From contig JAGTTD010000001.1 in assembly GCA_018398585.1 (NCBI GenBank), positions 38,703,938-38,767,937 of the forward strand: 64,000 bases of DNA, written 5' to 3'. Each line of letters opens with the position of its first letter. Position 1 is the stretch's first letter. The stretch comes from Simmondsia chinensis (Eukaryota; Streptophyta; Magnoliopsida; Caryophyllales; Simmondsiaceae). The notes below the pieces were generated by a model. The model was not told where the DNA came from. It worked only from the letters and a program-made list of their open reading frames with translations, and ran no database searches. Both the position numbers and the translations under genes were made by a program. This document shows positions 34,101 through 42,692 of this stretch, piece by piece.

Positions 34101-37100
34101 ATCTGTTCTGCTTTGTACAGCAGTAACACATAATTTCCAGATTGATACAAGTAGCAGCTAACACTGTCGTTGCTCTCTTGATCTTTGCTCTCCTTCGAGC
34201 TCCAAATAGAACCGGATGAGGATTGTGACATCAGGATCCTTTCCACACGCGGCTTAATCTCAAAAATTCAACTCCCGATCTGGTGTATCTCCGTCGAGTA
34301 TTGGTTCACTCCGATCAGTGCTCAATTTCACACAATCGCTAGGTCACTCAGCAACTATTTGATCAATTGAGCCTTAGATCACACCGATCAATGATCAAAC
34401 TCACACAAATGCCATAGAACTCGGTAATTCTCTTGATCGGATCAATCAGGAACTAACACAATTAAAACATATCCACATTCGTCTCAATTAACCTCTGGAT
34501 CACACCGATCAGAGATCAATGACACCGTCAAGTTGCTGGTCTTTGCTTGCGCTGTACTTCAATTCAGCTACCAGTCTCGCTGGTTCTTGTCCTAACCTCT
34601 GATCGAACTTGTTACACGAAGTCCTTGATGCTTCCTTGAAATATCTGCAGCGGAATTTTCTTCTTCTTCTTCTTTTTTTTCTTTTTTGATTTGGTAATGA
34701 GATCTTGGATCTCAAGAGAATGAAAACGTAAAGAATAGATCTAGCCTCCGATCGATGATGGCTCTGATACCACTTGTCACGTTCCTAAGATTCGTGACTT
34801 GATCATCGGTTAGGGTTTGATAAAAGAATTTGAGAGTTAGGTGAGAAAGAAGGGAAATTAGATGAGTAGTAGAATTGGGGTTTTGAGATGAGAAGAGAAA
34901 GAGAAAAGAACACTTGAGATGAGAAGAAGAATTCATAACTTGAATTCATTCATTTGATTTAATTGTATTCATAGATGATTCCATTACATTGCTAATGCCT
35001 TCTATTTATAGTAATCTAGTAAACTAATTCTAGAAGCTTCTCAAGCTAATACAACCTGCAAATATTCAAATAAAATGGTGGGAAATAACTAACTATTCAA
35101 ATAAAGGCGGGAAAGACAAATTATTCAAATATTGGAGGGAAATACGGTTGGAGGAGTGTCCCTCTTGCCCTTCGAGTTGCTTCTAGACTCTTCTTAGGAT
35201 GAGGCGTGCCTTAGGGGGTTGATCGGATGACCGGTTGTGATGATTAAGGCTGAATGACATGCCTTTGACACTATCGTGTGATCCTTGGCTTGTGAATGGT
35301 GCTTGACACTATTGGGTGTCATGATACTGCCCAGCGGTACCTAGTCTCGGCCCCAGTCGTTGCCCAACGGTGTCATGACAAGGCCCTGGCTGCAATCTGA
35401 ACAAGGCCCTTGCTGAACCTCCCCGGCCCTTGACACCCACTTCTGCCTGTGATATGCGACCCCTGACACGGACCCGGCAGTGACCCTTGGCACTGTCTTG
35501 GCTCGGTTGCTGGCCTCCCTTGACCTTGTCACGGCTAGGGTCGTGACAATTTAGTCACTAAACTCCTAATAAAAGTCCCTTTTAGTCACCCAAGTGGTCT
35601 AAAATGGACAAATTAGTCACTCAAGTCAAATTTTGAAAGAGTTAGTCATCGAATTCGTAAATAAAAGTCTCATTTAGTCGTCGAAATGGTTTAAGTGGAC
35701 AAATTGGTGACCCAAGTAATAATTTGGAAAATTTTTATTGCCCAACTGTAAATGACAAACTCATTTTCGTCACTAAAGTAATTTAAAAATGATAAAAAAT
35801 TTATCATTGAAATAAAAATAATTAATTTAACTATATTTTTACTTATTTATTTCATTGCTCCTCATTTTTTTTTTCAATGTCTATGTTTTTTTGTAACAAT
35901 TTGGTGCACATCTGGTTATTGACATTAGGTAAAAGTTAAAAGATTATAAACAAATTTTTAAATTTAAAAAAAAAATGATAAAATATTCTAAAAAAAATGA
36001 GAATTCAAGGCATATTTAGAAAAAAAACAAGAATTAATAGATTCAAGGTGCATTAAAAATGATGAAGATCAATTGAAAAAAAAAATTTCCGAAACTAGGT
36101 GTCATGTTAGTATTTTTTGGCAAAAAACATCAAATTCTAATAATATATCATACTATCGGAATCATATTTTATTTTAGCATTTTCCAATAAAATTCTATCG
36201 CATTTCTACAAAAGGGTACTTTATTGATAAAAATTTTAAAACTTTAGGCTACCTAGGTGATACAATCTTTAAATCTTAAGGTACTCCATTATATATATTA
36301 AAACGTTAGGGCACTTAGGTGATAAATCGTCAAATCTTAGGATACCTAACTGATAATTTCTCTAAATAAAACATGATAAAATATTATAAAAATTGAGAAT
36401 CAAGGAATACTAAGTGCCTTAAACATTAGAAAATATTAAAAAAAATGAGAACTAATGAAATATTTAAAAAATATTTTATTTTATAACCAAATTTATCTTC
36501 ATTATTTTAAATGCATTCATTTATTGATTCTTGTTTTTTCCTTAATATTCCTCAAATTCTCATATTTTTAGAATATTTTATCAAGTTTTATATAATGTCA
36601 AAATTGGTTTATAATTTTTTAATTTTTACCTAATGTCAAACTAGATGTGCACCAATCCATTATAAATAAAACATAGACTTTGAGAAAAATATGAGAACCA
36701 ATAAAATAAATAAATCAAAAATATAATTAAATTATTTTTTATTTGGATGATAAATTTTTTATTATTTTTAAATCACTTTAGCGGCAAATGAGTAGTCGTT
36801 TAAAGTTGGGTGCCCATCATGAGGGTGTCTCAGTTGGTGGCGTCTCCTACCCATGTGGTTATCGACCAGTGGTGTGGAGTTCGATTCTCGCTGAAGATAT
36901 ACTCATGACTTATCTACTCATGGGGGCTTGTGGCCTGTTCTCATGGGCCGGGATTAGCTGGGGCAACCTAATCCCTCGTTATCAAAAAAAAAAAAAAAGT
37001 TTAAAGTTGGGTGATAAAATTTTTCAAATTATTATTTGGTGACCAACTAGTTTATTTCAAACCACTATGATGACTAAATGAAATTTTTATTATGAGTTGA

Positions 37101-40100
37101 GTGATCAAGTGTTTCAAAATTTAACTTGATGACTAATTTGTCTGTTGTAAAGCACTTGAGTAACTAAAAGAGACTTTTATTACGAATTGGGTGACTAAAT
37201 CTTCCAAAATTTGACTTGGGTGACCAAAATGCCCCTTTTTTTTATCACTTTGGTGACCAAAAGGTGATTTAAATCTTCTCTGGCTTGCATCTTTACTTCT
37301 GGTTGGTTATATTTCTATGAATTTTGTGGCGAACAATTCCCCCCCCCCCCCCCCCCTCCCCCCCCCCCCCCCCCCCCCCCTTCTTTTTTTTGGATAAAAA
37401 AAAATTTCCCCCTTTTTTGTGAAAGCATCTAATGGTTGACTTTTATTTTGACGCGTATATTGCTTTGTGGTAGTGCTTTTGCATATTACTCTTAAAATAA
37501 TGTTCAAGTTCCTGCAGACTTGGGGTGAAATTGTTGCAGCCCTTTGATACTCTTGTAAATTCCTGGGAATCTAATGATAAGAAGATTCTAAAATGTGAAT
37601 AAGTCATATAGGAATATGATGTGGTTGATAAGATCAGTAAACTTTTCTAGAAAGTGTGGAGTTGGCTACCTTTCCTATGAAGTAAATGGGCTTTTAGAGG
37701 TAGTTGTAGCTTGTAGGAATGGTGTCAGTTACCATCTGCTAGTTCAAGGCGATCAAACCAGATTGCTGAAGTGTTCTTGTCCTTGAAACAAGGCATTGCA
37801 GATGTTAAGTAAACATGTTGCGATGGTCCTGTTGGGTTTTTACAAACATAAGTTTCATGTTGGGTTTTAACGTACATAAGGTCCTTACGAACTTTATGTT
37901 TGCAAAATGTTGAATGGTATTGTTGTTAACATGTGAACATTTTTTCCTTGAATAACCAGCAACTGGGTCAGGGGATTTTGTCAGGATGTTTACTTCTCAA
38001 GTAATAATCATAGGAATGCTTAACATATTGTTTCTTAACAATTAGTCATTTGATTTCTTCAAAACATAAGGGTCTGCTTGGCCAAGTTTCTTTTTTCTGA
38101 AAAAAATAATGATTTCAGGAAAAATAACTTTTCCAAGGATTGTGTTTGATCTGGAATGAAAAGCGCTTTGAGTAGAAACATAAGTTTTTTTGCTTTTAAA
38201 TAGAAGCAGAAAAATAGTGCTGCTTAGAAATTTTCAGATAAAAGAACTCCTTTTGAAAATATTTTTTATAGAAATGCTTCTAGAAAAAGTGTTTTTGAAA
38301 AACAATTTTTTTTACAATTTGGTCAAACAGGCCCTAAGTCTTAGCCTGCGTATTGTTTTTGTTAGCATGAGGAGAAAGAGTGGAAGGCATGGTCCTGAAT
38401 CGTGATTGCAGCCGCAGTCACCTGGCGTAAAAATGTGGGTGGTTATAACATAATAACCAAAGCTAATTCCCTTTGGTTAGTAGGCGTTACATTTCGTAAC
38501 GAAAAGATGGGAAATTTCTTCACATATTATAAGAGGGGAACCGAGAATTATTCTTGTATGAAAGGGGCCATTATACCTTGTAAAGGCATGAAATGTACGT
38601 GTTGCCTTGGTTATTTATATTAGGTAATGGAATAAAATTGTGCTTCGTGATTGCGGTGTCAGTTGCATTGGGAATTAGGAGGGAATATAAGTCGCTTGCC
38701 TTTTATTTGCAAAAAAGGTGAATGAGTACCCATTTTTGAACCTTTTTATTAGTTTTTAACATGTAAATACACTAATTATGAATACGTTTTTATAACTAAG
38801 ACACATTCTATATGCATAACTGATTATTACACAAGTACTGTTGTGTCACGGTCAATCATATAATAGCTAGTTGAAAATCCATTAAATTGTAGCTGTTATT
38901 TGATTCCACAATAACCAGTTGTACCGAAGAAGAAAGAAATGTCTTAACTAGTAGCAATGTCTAAGTGTCTTAATGGAGCAACTTCACATGGAGATGAGGT
39001 GGATTAGTTAACAATGAATTATTTGCTAATAATGAACTTACATTTTCAAGTATGATAAGGTGCACAGGATAACCAACCTTGCTGCTGTGCATCTACGCAT
39101 GATGCAGTCGCCTATTCAAGCAAAGATGGAGGGAAGGATTGTCACAACCTTCCTTTAATTCAAATTGTTAAAGTAAAAATGAATAAAGGGAAAAACTCAA
39201 ATTTGGATCTTCTAGAACACGAGAGGAAATAAAATACCATATTTTATACAAGGGCAAAACTACCAGCTTTGGCTAATTATGGGCTTATTTATAGGCACTA
39301 CTCTTATTAAAATACAACATGAACTCTAATATAAAGACAAAGAGAAAAAGGGAAAAACCTACTCGATTACTCCTATTAGGTCTCCACCTTCTACAGAGGG
39401 GGGGAAAAAAGTGTGTAAGGTACGAGTTAAATCTGGAGCGCAATGAGATCCCTGCTTTTGGAAGCCACGCGCTCCTTCTGACTTGGTGAGTTCGCCCCTT
39501 TAGCCATATCTTGGTCTGCATCACCATGGGTGCTACGATAATGAAATAACTAGAGGTTTTGACTCCGCATAAATACCAAAGAAACGCAGCATAGCTGCCC
39601 AATACTTTGGAAATGCTTCATCTTAAGGTTTTTGTAGATTTCTGCTTCCTTCTATTCCAGTTACACGATCTGGAATTCTTCTTGTAATATAGTTTTAACT
39701 CATTTATTAACATTCATATTATGATATGGACTTCGCATGAATTTGTATGTTATTTTTATGATAATCTAAAACGACACTTTTATGATAAAATATGTGCAGG
39801 AGTACCCAAGTTCATCTTGATTTCGGTTCATGATTACAATTTACCATCGTTTTTACTGCAATCTGGGTACTTCACTGGAAAGAGGAAAGCAGAATCAGAA
39901 GTTCTCTCAAAATACCCTAGTACTGGTAATCATCTATTTTCCTACGTTGTTGGTCTAATTTGTCCACAGTTTTTTTTTTTAATTGCTTTTTATATAGGAC
40001 AGAAATGAGTTGCTACTATAAATGATGGAAAAGGGATCAAGATTAACGTTCCAAAAGATATAAATTTTCGAATACCAACGTTAATACAACTCTTTTTTTT

Positions 40101-41822
40101 TAAGATTGTTAGAAAAATTCAGAAAATACTTGCAAAAACCTTGCAACCGGGTATCCAAACGATCTCAGGTGTTGAGGCGTGTGATCACTATCCTTAAGGC
40201 TTATTTCGGTATACGAAATATCCTCGGGGATACAACTACCAAATATGGAGTGAAGATGTGTATGGGGAGAGATTGATAAAGATGTAAAGAGATTGGTCAG
40301 ATTTATAGACAACACACCTTTGAAAATTTTCACAAGAACACAAGAACCAAGTGATGAAGTTCTTCAATTTCTCTCTTATGATTTTCTCTACAAATTCATG
40401 TAAACTTTTTTATCAAAAGAGTGGGGAATATCTCTGTATATTATCTCAGAGTCCAGTCCCAAAACGAAGAGCCTTAACATATAAAAAGAACCGGGAAGAA
40501 ACCGCACAGAAAACCGTCAAAAACGACCTGTGTGTCGAAGCTGTGTGTCGACACACAGAACCTGTGTGTCGACACACAGATCGACACAAGGAATTGGACT
40601 TGAAATTTCTTGCATCTAAGCCAATTTTCAGAACAAGAATGAAATTCGAGTCCTATACGAATTCTCTTTTACCTGGAACAATTTAAACGAATAACGTTGC
40701 TAGGATTGGGGTTTCGACAATTTGAGATTCGTGTGGGTAGTTGGATTTGAGGTTATAGTAGTACGAAGGAAGATTTGCTTTGTATCTTAAAGAAAATTCT
40801 CCCATCGGAAGAGAAGAATTTTCTCCGCTTGGGAAGTGCATCCCTCTGGGGTTTCATGGTGCTATCCATGGGACTAAAATTGTGGTTCATTGTGAAGCGG
40901 ATGCGAGTGTAACAAGCATTATGTAACATGTTGTGACAATTGCTCTGGCTTTCACGGAACGTGAGCTGGTTTTAAACCTCATGCTTGCAAAACTTAGCAT
41001 GGAAAGTATAGGATTATTGGTTTTAAGGGTATTTGCGCCATAGGTCCTTGTAATTTGTTTCCTAATTTTATTTAGTCCTTGACTAATGTACTTTTAATTA
41101 GTCAACTTAGTCTCTATTCAAATTACATTGTGTTAATTCACTCCTTGATTAAAATTGACGTTAAGCCGACAATGGAATTTTTAATGGTTGGATCACGGGT
41201 GGGTGTAAATTCGGCCAATGGATAGCTTTTTATCCAGTCACTTGCATCTGACAGCATTAAAAATTACATCATTAACTTAACCGTAATTTCACTATAAGAT
41301 TAAATTAATATAATATAAATAATATATGAATAAAATTGATACAATTAAAAGTAAATATACTAAATTTGACATAGTGGCAAAACACAAGGACCTTTACTGT
41401 AAATAAACCTATAAACAATATGCATTATGGTAACTATTCGAAAGTGTTCACACATAACAACCAGTCACGTAAAAGTTAGCTTAGAATCCCATGCGTAAAA
41501 GCCATCCTTTCTAACATTCTCTTGACTCCTAAACTCCACAGGTGTAGTACTAAGGCCAGGATTCATCTACGGAAAGAGAAGGGTGGACGGTTTCGAGCTC
41601 CCTCTTGATTTGATAGGACAACCCCTTGAGAAATTTCTAAGTGCAACTGAAAACTTCACCAGACCTTTGAACTCTCTTCCGGCTTCTGATTTATTTTTGG
41701 CGCCTCCCGTTAGCGTAGACAATCTTGCATTGGCAGTCGTTAATGCTGTCAGAGACGATGACCTCTTTGGTATTTTCACCATCGAGCAAATCAAACAAGC
41801 CGCTGCGAATGTCAAGGTCTGA
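25032..41822 (+). CDS. NAD(P)-binding Rossmann-fold protein, At1g32220-like, plastid (7 exons)
   Basis: Joining 25032..25141, 27243..27345, 27447..27535, 27756..27811, 30022..30168, 39800..39925 and 41542..41822 gives an uninterrupted 303-residue protein. The first 50 or so residues are rich in Ser, Thr, Pro and Leu with few acidic residues, as in a plastid transit peptide. The dinucleotide-binding motif is VVLGGSGFVGS (residues 73..83). A Y192-F-T-G-K196 arrangement fits the YxxxK of atypical short-chain dehydrogenases. The C-terminus reads DDDLFGIFTIEQIKQAA. Length and motifs match Arabidopsis At1g32220, annotated as flavin-reductase-related and found in plastoglobules; the substrate is not known to me. 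Introns 1 (2.1 kb), 4 (2.2 kb), 5 (9.6 kb) and 6 (1.6 kb) are enlarged. Intron 4 is GC-AG. No broken codon was seen, so the gene looks functional. Confidence 0.93.
25142..27242 (+). other. Intron 1 with repeat debris
   Basis: A GT-AG intron. It contains a GAGCT/GAGCC-rich repeat (25320..25710) and CG-rich direct motifs up to about 25930, perhaps another MITE. A weak tRNA-like box near 26095 was noticed. The remainder shows no gene. Confidence 0.75.
25320..25710. repeat. GAGCTTGAGCC-rich element, probable hAT-like MITE
   Basis: It begins with four GGCTT units and holds many copies of GAGCTCGAGC/TGAGCC. It ends in GCTCAAATACACCCCAA, whose reverse complement TTGGGGTGTATTTGAGC resembles plant hAT MITE ends. 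The left inverted repeat and the target duplication were not found. Confidence 0.4.
27243..27345 (+). CDS. Exon 2: end of transit peptide and linker
   Basis: Acceptor TTTTACAG, donor GAGAGG|GTATGA. Codes RLHVKCSYAEANIKED and an acidic linker. The VKC-S context is a plausible transit-peptide cleavage region. Confidence 0.88.
27447..27535 (+). CDS. Exon 3: dinucleotide-binding motif
   Basis: Acceptor TTGGTAG, donor AGCAG|GTGCAG. Codes LVVLGGSGFVGSAICKAA, the first beta strand and glycine-rich turn of the Rossmann fold, then EVISVSR. Confidence 0.95.
27756..27811 (+). CDS. Exon 4: SGRPSYSESWVDQVSWIP, GC donor
   Basis: Acceptor TTTTTGCAG. The conserved frame WIPG-DVFYVNW requires the exon to end CCAG with the intron starting GCATGT. 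No GT near this point restores the frame, so intron 4 is GC-AG. Confidence 0.88.
27812..30021 (+). other. Intron 4 (GC-AG) with possible LTR fragment
   Basis: The intron starts GCATGT and ends TATGCAG. Within it, 29460..29700 looks like a piece of a Copia-type LTR: a TATAAATA box at 29510..29517 and, about 130 bases on, GTGGATGTAGGTTTCGGCC. No partner or duplication was found. The rest is unassigned. Confidence 0.6.
30022..30168 (+). CDS. Exon 5: central Rossmann strand
   Basis: Acceptor TATGCAG, donor TATG|GTAAGT. Codes DVFYVNWDEVLVGATAVVST, then GGFGNEDQMRRINGEANVVA and AVNAAKDYG. Confidence 0.95.
30797..31570 (-). repeat. 3' LTR of the RRM-carrying element
   Basis: 774 bases, the same length as the 5' LTR with no net indel. 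The 61- to 64-codon antisense frames found at the same place in both LTRs are not considered genes. Confidence 0.92.
31571..31586 (-). other. Polypurine tract of the RRM-carrying element
   Basis: GAAGGGGAAGGGAT on the - strand lies directly beside the 3' LTR and is the expected second-strand primer. Confidence 0.85.
31730..33220 (-). CDS. RRM and coiled-coil protein of an LTR retrotransposon
   Basis: The frame is intact over 496 codons. Residues about 28..103 form an RNA-recognition motif resembling polypyrimidine-tract-binding protein RRM2: LLVKVWEVLYPVTENVLRQV, FSSYG, and RCIYDECCVMNIQVS, close to the family's YPVT..VL.QVFS.YG and NIYDGCC..I.FS. Residues about 115..190 are heptad-rich (VQQRIDSVEKRLERLEMI), a likely coiled coil. 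The remainder is polar, rich in Gln, Glu and His, with basic patches (VKRKQP), and matches nothing I recognise. Translation may start at an internal Met (MARMDQGSTLLV). No zinc knuckle or capsid region is seen. It might be a captured host domain or the N-terminal part of a gag; I infer RNA binding and self-association, not a proven role. Confidence 0.75.
   Translation of the reverse strand: MIGLKDSLRKHYRTDGTMMARMDQGSTLLVKVWEVLYPVTENVLRQVFSSYGCLEEIKINSTSSLKVEAQVTYTSKENAETARKRLHGRCIYDECCVMNIQVSLKDYRVLETNEYKEGLEKWLEETSGYQVQQRIDSVEKRLERLEMISENQIKINNNLKSSVDSQARITEGLRSTLESLNETMKRFAINQGEQVGIGRQPMQPHQQLSIDQPHVGKERPGTALPSTEKEYDNNMEEVRAFQGELQATMPEMTRQLDCAHKVATRENQDITFLDKMNVKNSCESGWEAALPCPEPENNLHIDIMTEEETHGENANVSIHVHLVEGNAHIVNDNPQRDLGATVSREPQQLVDNSCNKAQESAQDSTLGHCQALFALAMKKQSAAQHKRGVGHVQRTSVKRKQPLQQLGSTVKITAQHPGPQQMKTTSCQDHRTWTRGARRVFIEEAQAWVHFPRTGIGTLKKKTQAREHFAETGFDTRCATCMNLPSFQLIVREGIG
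33221..34756 (-). other. Leader of the RRM-carrying element, with degenerate repeats
   Basis: 1.5 kb between primer site and ORF. The part at 33820..34150 holds about three imperfect units of roughly 110 bases with the shared text CAGATCTTG.TCTGTTCAGCAGTACA and CTCCAGATCTGA. No frame of note is present. A long untranslated leader is usual in plant non-autonomous LTR elements. Confidence 0.65.
34757..34772 (-). other. Primer-binding site of the RRM-carrying element
   Basis: TGGTATCAGAGCCATC on the - strand, two bases from the LTR end. It is complementary to the 3' end of initiator tRNA-Met. Confidence 0.9.
34775..35548 (-). repeat. 5' LTR of the RRM-carrying element
   Basis: 774 bases. On the - strand a TATA box (TATAAATA, 35003..35010) lies downstream of imperfect TGTCA/TGACA inner repeats. 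The same ATTTA duplication adjoins its outer end. Confidence 0.92.
35003..35010 (-). promoter_or_regulatory. LTR TATA box
   Basis: TATAAATA followed by GAAGGC on the - strand, in the 5' LTR of the RRM-carrying element. The same box is preserved in the 3' LTR. Confidence 0.55.
36813..36998 (+). mobile_element. tRNA-derived SINE with poly(A) tail
   Basis: Box A-like TGTCTCAGTTGG and box B-like GAGTTCGATTC lie about 60 bases apart, followed by a body and an A15 tail. Exact 15-bp duplications GTTTAAAGTTGGGTG flank it (36798..36812 and 36999..37013). It sits in the right arm of the foldback element. Confidence 0.9.
37339..37380. repeat. Poly-C tract
   Basis: Forty-one of 42 bases are C. A frame translating this as poly-Gly on the - strand is an artefact. 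Such tracts are prone to sequencing error and may form quadruplex structure on the - strand. Confidence 0.9.
38070..38334. mobile_element. Tourist-like (PIF/Harbinger) MITE in intron 5
   Basis: The ends GGGTCTGCTTGGCCAA and, reverse complemented, GGGCCTGTTTGACCAA are inverted repeats. The duplication is TAA (38067..38069 and 38335..38337). The interior contains AAAAGTGTTTTTGAAAAAC and TTTTGCTTTTAAATAGAAGC and matches the element at 61119..61396. Confidence 0.85.
39800..39925 (+). CDS. Exon 6: YxxxK region
   Basis: Acceptor ATGTGCAG, donor ACTG|GTAATC. Codes VPKFILISVHDYNLPSFLLQ, SGYFTGKRKAESEVL. It contains the Y-F-T-G-K motif. Confidence 0.95.
40541..40579. repeat. Two perfect 18-base palindromes
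   Basis: CTGTGTGTCGACACACAG occurs at 40541..40558 and again at 40562..40579, with a related half copy (GACCTGTGTGTCGA) just upstream. They lie inside a probable retroelement relic. Confidence 0.9.
41027..41414. mobile_element. Probable MITE in intron 6
   Basis: The left end reads GGGTATTTGCGCCATAGG followed by TCCTTGTAATTTG; the right end, reverse complemented, reads GTTTATTTACAGTAAAGG followed by TCCTTGTGTTTTG. The inverted match and AT-rich interior fit a MITE. No clear target duplication was found, so the superfamily is open. Confidence 0.45.
41542..41822 (+). CDS. Exon 7: C-terminal region and stop
   Basis: Acceptor CTCCACAG. Codes VVLRPGFIYGKRRVDGFELP through to QIKQAAANVKV and the TGA at 41820..41822. 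The LRPGFIYG segment is the typical later block of atypical short-chain dehydrogenases. Confidence 0.95.
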
Positions 41823-42692
41823 TGTGTAAATTTGCAAGTTGCTTTGTTTTTGAATTTAAGATGAGGGTTCTTTTGATTTTGTGAGAATAACTGTGTTCAT
41901 TCTAATTTTTGTTATGCTAATGTTAATAGATTAAAGTATTATAGTATTGACTGCAATTTGTAATGCGTCATTAACCAATCAAATGTTAGAAAAATTGCAA
42001 GCGGCAATAGGTGGAAATCAAAACAGAAGACAAATTAGAATGATTTTACTGACGTTGGTACCACGCCATTGAGATAAACTGCTGTTATAAAAGACGATTT
42101 GCCTCTACTCGAGTGCGTACAATATCGTTGGCAGTGGTCCTCTAAGATTAGCATGATCCAATTGCTAATGTGCACCCTCCTAATACACAATAATTTATAT
42201 TTTTATGGTAACATTTTCTGTGGAAATAGAAAATATTGAGCCTGGCGAGTGGGCAGTATGAGGGTGTGGTTTCCATATATATTTCATATTTTTGGAAGCC
42301 AAAAGGTGGTTTTCCTACTTTTTAAAAAAAAAAAAAAAAAAAAAAACACACATTTTAAAGTTTCGGTGAAAACATAGACGAATTTCTTTGTTAAAAGAAA
42401 TTATTTCTCTACTCTAAGGAGAAGCAGAAAAATATAATTTCTTTGTTAAGACACAAACAAAGTTAAATTTTAAAATAAAATGCTCTCATTTCTAATTTGT
42501 GAGAAAATAGGTCTTACAATGTTGGAGATTGCAAATGATGGGAATTCTCTCGATAAAAGATTGAAGCATAAACGGAAAGCACCTATACTCTAATAAAAGG
42601 GCCTCTCGATCCAGGCTCTTTAAAAAAAAAAAAAAAAAGGGGTAATTAATCTTGTAGATGGCTAAACAAGTCCTTAATTTATGAACAATTTA
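41823..42692 (+). other. 3' untranslated region and intergenic DNA
   Basis: The 3' UTR of the Rossmann-fold gene probably ends before about 42000; no strong poly(A) signal could be picked. A poly-A run lies at about 42326..42346. A short AAGATTAGCATG segment near 42146 resembles U6 snRNA but nothing around it does. No other gene is seen. Confidence 0.5.

Larger units (their letters stand above)
30797..35548 (-). mobile_element. Non-autonomous LTR retrotransposon carrying an RRM/coiled-coil ORF
   Basis: Two 774-base LTRs (TGTCA...TGACA) bound 3.2 kb of internal DNA, and the exact duplication ATTTA flanks it (30792..30796, 35549..35553). The primer site and polypurine tract place the element on the - strand. 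There is no protease, RT, RNase H or integrase; the only substantial ORF (31730..33220) encodes a PTB-like RNA-recognition motif and coiled coil. The LTRs differ at about 20 of 774 positions by eye, indicating a fairly young insertion compared with others here. It lies antisense to the host gene, in intron 5, inside the foldback element. Confidence 0.92.
30719..37275. mobile_element. Foldback Mutator-like element, interrupted twice
   Basis: The ends are inverted: the left reads GACTTAAATCCCTTTTGGTC and the right, reverse complemented, reads GATTTAAATCACCTTTTGGTC. A 9-bp duplication TTCTCTGGC lies at 30710..30718 and 37276..37284, as in Mutator-like elements. After removing the LTR element and the SINE about 1.6 kb remains. 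The two arms (30719..30796 plus 35554..36085, and 36475..37275) are reverse complements over most of their length, with TTTAGTCACT-type repeats near the ends. Only about 390 bases at the centre are unpaired. No transposase is encoded. Confidence 0.85.
30169..39799 (+). other. Intron 5, 9.6 kb, host of a nested transposon complex
   Basis: A GT-AG intron (GTAAGT...GTGCAG) containing the foldback Mutator-like element with its inserts (30719..37275), a poly-C tract (37339..37380) and a Tourist MITE (38070..38334). A segment at about 39140..39640 carries a - strand TATAAATA (39286..39293) and may be an LTR relic. About two thirds of the intron is accounted for by identified elements. Confidence 0.85.
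39926..41541 (+). other. Intron 6 with possible LTR and MITE relics
   Basis: A GT-AG intron. 40107..40720 has LTR-like composition starting TGTTAG but no duplication. It includes two identical 18-base palindromes. 41027..41414 has MITE-like ends. The rest is unassigned. Confidence 0.7.

Noticed and set aside
39140..39640. LTR relic with antisense TATAAATA in intron 5
   Set aside because: A single TATA-like box and TGTCAC start are not enough; no second LTR, primer site or duplication.
40107..40720. Solo LTR starting TGTTAG in intron 6
   Set aside because: Composition suggests an LTR, but no matching 5-base duplication and no clear CA end could be found.
42140..42175. Possible U6 snRNA fragment (AAGATTAGCATG)
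   Set aside because: Only about a dozen bases match; the conserved ACAGAGA box, stem-loop and snRNA promoter elements are not present around it.
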